Under the pieces are notes generated by a model. That model was not told the origin of the DNA and searched no databases. It worked only from the letters and a program-made list of their open reading frames with translations. Below, piece after piece: positions 16,805 through 23,480 of a stretch of 64,000 nt of DNA (the first letter of the stretch is position 1; every line of letters starts with the position of its first letter). Position numbers and translations under genes: made by a program. The DNA is from Bog-159 sp963785255 (lineage in GTDB: Bacteria > Acidobacteriota > Terriglobia > Bryobacterales > Bryobacteraceae): the NCBI GenBank assembly GCA_963785255.1, contig CAWAUR010000013.1:248001-312000 (forward strand), written 5' to 3'.

Positions 16805-18862
16805 TTATCGATTGCCGTGGCTCTCCACCACGGAGTTCAGTACCTTAGAATAGCGCCCTAGCGTGCCGGACGTGAACAGATTTTCGTGTGCGGAGCGGAT
16901 CAGTTCGGGCCGCCCATCAAGCGGAACCCGCCCATTCACAGCCGCAGTCTGGGCTGCGCCGCCCATTTCCAAAACCGGCAACGGGACGTCGTAACCGCGC
17001 ACATTTTTGCGGATTTCGCCGAATACGGCATCGGGAATCCATGGGCCCAGCTCGGCGGCTACGCCCATTTCGCGGGCCAGCAGGCCCATAATTTCTAAAT
17101 CGGGTTTCGCACCCATGGCGCCCACGGCTTTGCGCAATCGCTGCACCTCGCCGCAGACATTCGTAACGGTACCGTTCTTTTCGTAGGCCGATGCGGAAGG
17201 GAACACGACGTCGGCGGCTTGAGCGGTTTCGGTAAGGAACAGATCGTGGACCACCACGAACCGGCCCCCGGCCCCTGGCCCCTGACCCCCTCCGCGAAGC
17301 GGATTTGCGCCGACCACCCACAACACATCCAAATCTTCCGCCGCCATGATCTCCGGCAGCGCCAGCGCGCCCGCATCGGGCAGCAGCCCCATATCCACCG
17401 CGCCGCGCGAATTCGAATCGTCCACCAGGCAGACATACTGCACCGGGATGCCCAGCGATTCGCCGAAATCCACCAACCCCGCGACGGCTTGGCCCTTAAT
17501 CGCATCGCCGAAGACGATCACCAATTCCGGCTCGCTCTTCAGCCGGTCGCGCAGCGATTCCACCGCGTCCAACTCGCCGCCTGGAGCAACCCGCACACTG
17601 GCCGCCGCGTATTTATCTTCGCGCACAGGCCCGCCGGTGACCGCGTAAACATGCGCCTGATGATGGCGGTAATTGGCACGAATCTGGAATGACAGAAACG
17701 GTTGCTCCAGCGCCAGATCCGCGGCAATCACCAGCACAGCCTTCTTGCTGTACAGATCCGCGGTCGTCGCCAGTTTGCCGTTCTTGCCGCTCAACGCATC
17801 TAGTAATGCCGGCACATCGCCGGTACGATGGTGATCGATGCTTCCGGTTCCCAGCACCTTTCGCGCAAACTTTTGCAGATAGTAATTCTCTTCGTTGGTG
17901 GGGTGGGTCGAGCCGATCACCGCGAACTTGCCGTGGCGCGCGCGGACTTCATTGAATTTCGCGGCGACGGTTTCGAGAGCCTTCGCCCACGACACTTCTT
18001 CGAGCTTCCCGTTCACGCGCACCAGCGGCGCCAGCAAACGCTCCGGATGGTTATAAAAATCGAATGCGTAGCGGCCCTTGATGCACAGGAATTCGCCGTT
18101 GATACCGGAATGGTCGCGATTATTGCCGCGGATGATCTCGTCGTTGCGTACGCCCAGCGTAGTCTTGCAGCCATTCGAGCAATGCGTGCAGATAGTGCCC
18201 ACATGCTCCATCTCCCACGGGCGCGTGTGATAACGATAGGCGCCACTGGTGAGCGCGCCCACGGGGCAGATATCGATGCACATGCCGCATTCATCGCACT
18301 CCAGATGGTCGCCCTTGTTGGGCGCAATTTCCGAAGCCACGCCGCGATTGATCACGCCCAGCGCGCTCACGCCCATGCCTTCGTTGCAAATGCGCACGCA
18401 GCGATAGCAGAGAATGCAGCGCGGATTATCGAAGAACACCACCGGCGACCATTGCTTCTCGTCCACATGGACTTTCATCTCGGTGAAGCGGCTCTCGCCC
18501 GCACCATAGCGGAAGGTCATGTCCTGCAACTCGCACTCGCCGCCTTTGTCGCACACGGGGCAATCGAGCGGATGGTTCGACAGCAGAAACTCCAGCATGG
18601 ATTTGCGCGCGGCGGCCACCTGCGGCGTTTCCGTGCGCACTACCATGCCTTCGGCCACCGGCTGCGTGCATGCCGTGATCAGTTTCGGCATCTTTTCGAT
18701 TTCGACCAGACACATGCGGCAGGCGGCCTGCAGGGTCAGGCCTTCGTAATAGCAGAAGGCGGGTACTTCGATGCCGTTTCGTTTGGCGGCGTCGATGACC
18801 AGCGTACCAGGCGCGGCCTGGATGGGGCGGCCATCGATTGTGAGATTTACTAAGTCAGCCAT
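16805..18862 (-). CDS. nuoG: NADH-quinone oxidoreductase subunit G
   Basis: From ATG 18862 the protein has 685 residues. It carries an N-terminal 2Fe-2S domain (CYYEGLTLQAACRMC), the His/Cys cluster region (HPLDCPVCDKGGECELQ), two 4Fe-4S motifs (CILCYRCVRIC and CDECGMCIDICPVGA), an extra CTHCSNGC motif as in N7-containing NuoG, and a molybdopterin-oxidoreductase-like C-terminal half. The frame extends to 18997, but only through a repeat. Near residues 520-534 a Gly/Pro-rich loop is encoded by DNA that matches an intergenic repeat near 23390. It carries electrons from NuoF/E toward NuoI. Confidence 0.95.
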   Translation of the reverse strand: MADLVNLTIDGRPIQAAPGTLVIDAAKRNGIEVPAFCYYEGLTLQAACRMCLVEIEKMPKLITACTQPVAEGMVVRTETPQVAAARKSMLEFLLSNHPLDCPVCDKGGECELQDMTFRYGAGESRFTEMKVHVDEKQWSPVVFFDNPRCILCYRCVRICNEGMGVSALGVINRGVASEIAPNKGDHLECDECGMCIDICPVGALTSGAYRYHTRPWEMEHVGTICTHCSNGCKTTLGVRNDEIIRGNNRDHSGINGEFLCIKGRYAFDFYNHPERLLAPLVRVNGKLEEVSWAKALETVAAKFNEVRARHGKFAVIGSTHPTNEENYYLQKFARKVLGTGSIDHHRTGDVPALLDALSGKNGKLATTADLYSKKAVLVIAADLALEQPFLSFQIRANYRHHQAHVYAVTGGPVREDKYAAASVRVAPGGELDAVESLRDRLKSEPELVIVFGDAIKGQAVAGLVDFGESLGIPVQYVCLVDDSNSRGAVDMGLLPDAGALALPEIMAAEDLDVLWVVGANPLRGGGQGPGAGGRFVVVHDLFLTETAQAADVVFPSASAYEKNGTVTNVCGEVQRLRKAVGAMGAKPDLEIMGLLAREMGVAAELGPWIPDAVFGEIRKNVRGYDVPLPVLEMGGAAQTAAVNGRVPLDGRPELIRSAHENLFTSGTLGRYSKVLNSVVESHGNR
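17261..17301 (-). repeat. GC-rich repeat (family D) inside nuoG
   Basis: On the coding strand the sequence reads CGCTTCGCGGAGGGGGTCAG followed by more GGGGCCAGGGGCC-type units. This closely matches the intergenic copy at 23390-23427. It is in frame and encodes a Gly/Pro/Gln-rich loop. Confidence 0.7.
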
Positions 18863-18868
18863 GATTTG

Positions 18869-18975
18869 TGGGGCAGGCACTCTGCCTGCGGCGGCCTCGT
18901 AGGCCGCCTCGTTGCTATCGTTGTCCCTCCAACAGGGCGGCCTGAGAGGCCGCCGCAGGCAACGTGCCTGCCCCA
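18869..18975. repeat. Long palindromic repeat (family A) across the nuoF 3' end
   Basis: The element starts GTGGGGCAGGCACTCTGCC and ends GGCAACGTGCCTGCCCCAC with inner GGCGGCC arms. It spans the nuoF-nuoG gap, supplies the last codons and stop of nuoF, and creates a false extension of nuoG. Confidence 0.9.
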
Positions 18976-20261
18976 CTATATGGACAGGGTTTGCCATTTA
19001 GGTGGTCTTCAAACTCGTGATAGAACTTCTCGACGATAGAAATGGTCGGCAGCGCCGCCGCATCGCCCAACGGACAGAATGTCTTGCCCAACATGTTCTT
19101 TGCTAAGTCGCCGATCAGCGCGATATCGCTGCGCTGTCCGCCGCCATCGTGAAAGCGCTGCAGCAGCTTGCGAATCCAACTGGTGCCTTCGCGGCACGGA
19201 ATGCACCAGCCGCAGCTTTCATGCGCATAGAATCGCATGATGCGCAGCGCGGCTTTCACCATGCAAGTGTCTTCGTCCATGATGACTACGCCGCCCGATC
19301 CCAGCATGCTCTTGGCCTTCGCCATCGAGTCGTAATCCATGGTCAGGCCTTCGCATTCCGCGGCCGTCAGCACCGGGCACGACGATCCGCCCGGAATGAA
19401 CGCCTTCAGTTTCTTGCCGCCCAGAATGCCGCCGCCCACTTCCTCGATCATGGTCTTCACGGGGAAGCCCAGCTTCAATTCATAAACGCCAGGCCGATTC
19501 ACGTGCCCGGTAAGGCAAGTCAGTTTCGTCCCGCCCGCCTTTGGTAAACCCAGGGCCGCAAAAGCCGCGCCACCATCGCGTATGATAGGCGGCACCGCGC
19601 AGTAGGTCTCGACATTATTCAAAACCGTGGGACACTGGAATGCTCCTACCACCGCGGGAAACGGCGGGCGGATGCGCGGGATGCCGCGCTTGCCTTCAAG
19701 CGATTCGAGCAGCGCCGATTCCTCGCCGCATTCATACGCGCCCGCGCCGGTGTGTGTGTATAAGTCGAAATCGAAACCAGTGCCGCGAATATTCTTGCCC
19801 AGGTAACCGTGCGCATAGGCCTCCGCGATGGCCTTATCCATGATCTCGATCAGGTAGCGATACTCACCGCGAATGTAAATATACCCGGCGTGTGCGTCCA
19901 CCGCCAAGCCCGCGATCAACGCGCCTTCGATCAACTGATGCGGATCGTTTTCCATCAGCAGGCGATCCTTGCAAGTGCCGGGTTCGCTCTCGTCCGCGTT
20001 CACCACGATGTATTTCGGCTTGGGCGACGTGCGCGGCACGAAGCTCCACTTCATGCCGGTGGGAAATCCCGCACCACCACGCCCGCGCAGGTTCGAGATT
20101 TTCACTTCTTCGATGATCTGCTCGGGCTTCATGCCCGCGGCTTTCTCGAACGCCAGATAGCCTTCCGTCGCGAGATACGTATCGATGGAGGCGGAGTTTT
20201 CCAGGCCGAAGCGCCGCGTCAATACTTTGGTTTCGAGCGGATTCGGTTCGTTAAAGAGCAT
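18915..20261 (-). CDS. nuoF: NADH-quinone oxidoreductase subunit F
   Basis: The 448-residue protein has the FMN/NADH-binding GRGGAGFPTGMKW motif (about residues 59-71) and the 4Fe-4S motif ESCGWCIPCREG. It oxidises NADH and passes electrons to the iron-sulfur chain. The normal C-terminal sequence ends at HLNGKPCPY. After that the reading frame enters a palindromic repeat that contributes about 20 extra residues (beginning SGAGTLPAAAS) and the stop codon. It starts 3 bases after the nuoE stop. Confidence 0.95.
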   Translation of the reverse strand: MLFNEPNPLETKVLTRRFGLENSASIDTYLATEGYLAFEKAAGMKPEQIIEEVKISNLRGRGGAGFPTGMKWSFVPRTSPKPKYIVVNADESEPGTCKDRLLMENDPHQLIEGALIAGLAVDAHAGYIYIRGEYRYLIEIMDKAIAEAYAHGYLGKNIRGTGFDFDLYTHTGAGAYECGEESALLESLEGKRGIPRIRPPFPAVVGAFQCPTVLNNVETYCAVPPIIRDGGAAFAALGLPKAGGTKLTCLTGHVNRPGVYELKLGFPVKTMIEEVGGGILGGKKLKAFIPGGSSCPVLTAAECEGLTMDYDSMAKAKSMLGSGGVVIMDEDTCMVKAALRIMRFYAHESCGWCIPCREGTSWIRKLLQRFHDGGGQRSDIALIGDLAKNMLGKTFCPLGDAAALPTISIVEKFYHEFEDHLNGKPCPYSGAGTLPAAASQAALLEGQR

Positions 20262-20264
20262 CGA

Positions 20265-20747
20265 TTAGTGAACCTTCCTCAAGCCATCCAGCAGGCGATC
20301 CAGTTTTTCGGGAGTGACAAAGTGATGAAAGTCGTAATTCACCTGGATGGCCGGCGCCCACGAGCATGCCCCGATGCATTCCACTTCCTCAAGCGAGATC
20401 TGTCCATCGGCGGTGACTTCCTTGTGACTCACGCCGACTTTTTGGCAGGCATGTTCCCAAAGTTCCATCCCGCCGCGCAGCAGACAACTGATGTTGGTGC
20501 AGATCTGGACGTGATACTTACCCAGCGGCTTCTTATGCAGCATGGAGTAGTAACCGATCACTTCATCCACCTGCAGAGGAGTGACTCCCGTGCGCCGGGC
20601 GACTTCTTCGATCAGCTCGGGAGTTACAGAGCCGATCTCATCCTGCGCGTAGAGCAGCATAGGAATCACCGCCGAGCGCTGTCGCCCCGGCGGATAGCTG
20701 CTGAGTAGCTTTGTAAATCGAGCCTCTAATTCGGTGGAAAACGTCAT
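20265..20747 (-). CDS. nuoE: NADH-quinone oxidoreductase subunit E
   Basis: The 160-residue thioredoxin-like 2Fe-2S subunit shows CTNISCLL and CIGACSWAP, the four Cys ligands of the N1a cluster. I use ATG 20747 (MTFSTELEARF), preceded by AAAGG. An in-frame upstream start would lie in the adjacent repeat. It pairs with NuoF in the NADH dehydrogenase module. Confidence 0.95.
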   Translation of the reverse strand: MTFSTELEARFTKLLSSYPPGRQRSAVIPMLLYAQDEIGSVTPELIEEVARRTGVTPLQVDEVIGYYSMLHKKPLGKYHVQICTNISCLLRGGMELWEHACQKVGVSHKEVTADGQISLEEVECIGACSWAPAIQVNYDFHHFVTPEKLDRLLDGLRKVH

Positions 20748-20757
20748 CAAAACCTTT

Positions 20758-20990
20758 TTAGCCACAGATGAACACAGATACACACAGATAAAAGCAGAAC
20801 TTCTTATCGGCGTTCATCGGCGTTCATCGGCGGCCAATTCTGTCTTTAAATCGTCGCACTCGCTACAGTGTCGCGCCCGTTTCCAATGCAGCGCTGACGC
20901 AAAAACCCTTTCAGCCGCCGATGAACGCCGATGAACGCCGATAAAACCAGCACTTCTTATCTGTGTGAATCTGTGTGCATCTGTGGCTAA
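20758..20990. mobile_element. MITE-like element with TTAGCCACAGATG ends (family C)
   Basis: A 233-base element has perfect 13-bp inverted ends, TTAGCCACAGATG at 20758 and CATCTGTGGCTAA at 20978-20990. Inside them lie inverted arms with ACACAGAT units and GGCGTTCATC units. It has no coding capacity. It fills the gap between nuoD and nuoE, ending 5 bases from the nuoD stop and 10 bases from the nuoE start. Confidence 0.8.
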
Positions 20991-20995
20991 TCTCT

Positions 20996-22222
20996 TTATC
21001 TGTCACAATCCCCCAACACAAAATCCATGCTGCCAATCGACGCGATCACGTCCGCGATCAGGGTGCCCTCTACCATATGCGACGTGGCTTGCAGATTGGC
21101 AAAACTCGGGCCGCGCACGTGCACGCGATAAGGATGCGTGGTGCCGTCGCTGATCATGTAATATCCCACTTCGCCGCGCGGCGATTCGATCGTCTGATAC
21201 ACTTCGCCCGCCGGCACGCGGAAGCCTTCCGTCACAATCTTGAAATGGTAGATGAGCGCTTCCATCTGCGTCTTCATCTTTTCCCGGTCGGGCAGCACCA
21301 CGTGCGGCGCATCCGCCGTCCAACGGCCTCCCGGCATGCCTTCGAGCGCCTGCTTCACAATGCGCGCGCTCTGCCGCATCTCCTCGATTCGGACTTGGTA
21401 GCGCGCATACACATCGCTTTCGGTCTGCGTGGGAATCTCGAAATCGAACTTATCGTAGCTCGAATAGGGCTGGCTTTTGCGCATGTCCCACTTCAGACCG
21501 GCGGCGCGCAACATAGGTCCGGTGACGCCCAGATCCAGCATGTCTTCGAGCGTCATGTAACCGACCCCGCGGGTGCGCCCGATCCAGATACGATTGTTAG
21601 TCAGTAGCTCTTCGTACTCGTCCACTTTGCTGGGGAAGGCGTCGATGAAAGTACGCACGCGCTGCTGCCACCCGCGCGGCGGTTCCAGCGCCAGCCCGCC
21701 GATGCGGAAGTAACTGGTCATCATGCGCTGGCCGGAATACATCTCAAAAATGCGCAGGATATCTTCGCGCTCGCGGAAGCAATACAGAAACACGCTCATC
21801 GCGCCGATGTCGATGGCGTGCGTGCCCAGCCACACCAGGTGACTGTTCAAGCGCGTCAGTTCGGTCAGCATCACGCGCGTCCACTGCGCCAGCGGCGGAA
21901 TCTCCAGGCCAAGTAATTTCTCCGCGGCCAGGCAGTAGCAGAGATTATTTGAAAGCGGCGCCAGGTAGTCGATGCGGTCTGTCAGCGTGACTCCCTGCTG
22001 GTAGGTCTTGACTTCGAATTCCTTCTCGATGCCGGTATGCAGATAGCCGATATCCGGTTGGCACTTGACGATGGTCTCGCCGTCCAGTTCCAGTTGCAGG
22101 CGCAATACGCCGTGCGTGGACGGATGCTGCGGACCCATGTTGAGGGTCAGGCTGCGCTGCTTCCCTCCTACGGATTCCTCCGTCGGAGGCGTGGTTACTT
22201 CCGGTGTGACAGTATCGCTCAC
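20996..22222 (-). CDS. nuoD: NADH-quinone oxidoreductase subunit D
   Basis: The 408-residue protein contains NMGPQHPSTHGVLRL (about residue 28), GYLHTGIEKEFE and SPRGEVGYYMISDG, all diagnostic of the 49-kDa subunit. With NuoB it forms the quinone-reduction site. The stop lies immediately before the MITE-like element, so its C-terminus, ending DCDR, is probably near native. nuoC precedes it by 12 bases as a separate gene. Confidence 0.95.
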   Translation of the reverse strand: MSDTVTPEVTTPPTEESVGGKQRSLTLNMGPQHPSTHGVLRLQLELDGETIVKCQPDIGYLHTGIEKEFEVKTYQQGVTLTDRIDYLAPLSNNLCYCLAAEKLLGLEIPPLAQWTRVMLTELTRLNSHLVWLGTHAIDIGAMSVFLYCFREREDILRIFEMYSGQRMMTSYFRIGGLALEPPRGWQQRVRTFIDAFPSKVDEYEELLTNNRIWIGRTRGVGYMTLEDMLDLGVTGPMLRAAGLKWDMRKSQPYSSYDKFDFEIPTQTESDVYARYQVRIEEMRQSARIVKQALEGMPGGRWTADAPHVVLPDREKMKTQMEALIYHFKIVTEGFRVPAGEVYQTIESPRGEVGYYMISDGTTHPYRVHVRGPSFANLQATSHMVEGTLIADVIASIGSMDFVLGDCDR

Positions 22223-22234
22223 GTCGTTATGTTC

Positions 22235-22708
22235 TCACATACGGTCGCCCGTCACGTTGTAATCCTTGCGTAACGGATGGCCCTGCCAATCGTCCGGCAT
22301 CATGATGCGGCGCAGGTCCGGATGGTTGCGGAAGCGGATGCCGAACAGATCGAAGGTCTCCCGCTCGAACCAGTTGGCGCTGCGCCACACTTCGGTCACG
22401 GAATCGATCGCCGGATCGGCGCCCGGCAGGCGGCATTTCACGCGCAGGCGCTCGTTGCGGTCCAAAGAGTGTAGATGATAGACCACTTCGAAACGCGGCT
22501 GGGCGGGATACCAATCCACCCCCGTGACTGTACTCAAGCGCACGAAACCCACATCGTACTTCAGGAACCCGCAAACACTCGTGATTTTCTCCGGCGCAAT
22601 TTCCACGGTTAGTTCGTTGTAATCGAACTTGGCGGACACCATGGCGCTCGCATCGAACGCTTCAAGAGCGGCAGCCGTCGCGTTTTCTTTCAAGTTTTCA
22701 GGAAGCAT
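22235..22708 (-). CDS. nuoC: NADH-quinone oxidoreductase subunit C
   Basis: This 157-residue protein contains the 30-kDa subunit motif ERETFDLFGIRFRNHPDLRR (about residues 114-133). It is a peripheral-arm scaffold subunit. It begins 10 bases after nuoA, which leaves no room for nuoB, normally found between nuoA and nuoC. Confidence 0.95.
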   Translation of the reverse strand: MLPENLKENATAAALEAFDASAMVSAKFDYNELTVEIAPEKITSVCGFLKYDVGFVRLSTVTGVDWYPAQPRFEVVYHLHSLDRNERLRVKCRLPGADPAIDSVTEVWRSANWFERETFDLFGIRFRNHPDLRRIMMPDDWQGHPLRKDYNVTGDRM

Positions 22709-22718
22709 GCGATTCGGT

Positions 22719-23111
22719 TTACGGCTTGGGCGGCCGGCCGGCGCCGGACCAATCGAGCGCGCCCTTTTTCCAGATGTAGAAAAAACCCGCCAGCACCAGC
22801 GCCACGAAGATCAACATCTCGAAGAATGCGAACAGCCTCAGTTCCCGGTACACCACCGCCCACGGATACAGAAAAATGGCTTCGATATCGAACAGGATGA
22901 AGAGCATCCCCACCAGGTAGAACTTCACACTGAAGCGCTCGCGGGCGCTGCCGGTGGGGGTGATGCCGCATTCATAGGGCATGTCCTTCACACGATTCCG
23001 GATTTTTTTGCCCAGAATGTATGAAATGCCAAGCATGCCGGCGGCGACGGCCATGGCGATGAGACCCTGGAGCAGGACGGGCCAGTAGGTTTCCGGAGTA
23101 GTTGGGTTCAT
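22719..23111 (-). CDS. nuoA: NADH-quinone oxidoreductase subunit A
   Basis: The 130-residue membrane protein has three helices and the NuoA pattern MPYECGITPTGSARERFSVKFYLVGMLFILFDIE (read here in part), including the conserved Cys and the Asp/Glu residues of helix 2. It is the first gene of the operon. A promoter with a perfect -35 lies directly upstream, and the leader is predicted to be only about 8 bases with no clear ribosome site. Confidence 0.95.
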   Translation of the reverse strand: MNPTTPETYWPVLLQGLIAMAVAAGMLGISYILGKKIRNRVKDMPYECGITPTGSARERFSVKFYLVGMLFILFDIEAIFLYPWAVVYRELRLFAFFEMLIFVALVLAGFFYIWKKGALDWSGAGRPPKP

Positions 23112-23125
23112 CTGGCTTAAATTTG

Positions 23126-23155
23126 ACTATAATGGTTGCCAAAGAACAGTGTCAA
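23126..23155 (-). promoter_or_regulatory. Candidate promoter of the nuo operon
   Basis: On the minus strand TTGACA (23155-23150) is followed by 18 bases and TATAGT (23131-23126). Transcription would start near 23119, about 8 bases before the nuoA ATG. The -35 overlaps the thiS start codon. Confidence 0.6.
23128..23133 (+). promoter_or_regulatory. Candidate -10 element for thiS
   Basis: A perfect TATAAT on the plus strand overlaps the minus-strand -10 of the nuo promoter. No good -35 is visible at the usual distance. Confidence 0.35.
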
Positions 23156-23367
23156 CCAACGCGCAGATTGAAATCGTCGTGAACGGAGAGATTCGATCCA
23201 TCGCGAGCGGGCAAAGCATCCGTCAATTGCTGGAATCGTTGCAACTGGAGCCCGCGCGCGTGGCGGTGGAACTCGATCGCCGGATCGTAAAACCGCACGA
23301 TTGGGACAGCACGCCCATTGGAGACGGTGCAAAGCTGGAGATCGTGCAATTCGTCGGCGGTGGGTAG
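23149..23367 (+). CDS. thiS: ThiS-like sulfur carrier protein
   Basis: The 72-residue protein starts at GTG 23149 and has the ubiquitin-like ThiS pattern: IEIVVNGE, SIRQLLESLQL, VAVELDRRIV, and the C-terminal VGGG tail needed for adenylation and thiocarboxylate formation. ThiS supplies sulfur for the thiazole of thiamine. No thiG, thiF or thiO lies nearby, so it is an orphan here. The stop codon TAG is the first three bases of a GGACAGG repeat. The gene is divergent from nuoA with only 37 bases between. Confidence 0.8.
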   Translation: MSTNAQIEIVVNGEIRSIASGQSIRQLLESLQLEPARVAVELDRRIVKPHDWDSTPIGDGAKLEIVQFVGGG

Positions 23368-23388
23368 GACAGGCCTCCCGGCCTGTCC
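23365..23388. repeat. TAGGACAGGCC hairpin repeat (family A)
   Basis: GGACAGGCC and GGCCTGTCC form a hairpin as at 1551. The preceding TA plus the first G is the thiS stop codon. Confidence 0.85.
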
Positions 23389-23389
23389 G

Positions 23390-23427
23390 CGCTTCGCGCG
23401 AAGGGGCTGGGGGCCAGGGGCTGGGGC
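23390..23427. repeat. GC-rich repeat (family D)
   Basis: CGCTTCGCGCGAAGGGGCTG followed by GGGGCCAGGGGCTGGGG lies between thiS and the M16 gene. A close relative is inserted in frame in nuoG (17261-17301). Confidence 0.7.
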
Positions 23428-23480
23428 TGTGTCTCCAGTACTTCGTGCTACCGTAAGCCAAAGGGGAGCGTCCTACATCC

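Noticed and set aside
18863..18997. Longer N-terminus for nuoG
   Set aside because: The extra 45 codons read through a palindromic repeat, and NuoG similarity begins at ATG 18862.
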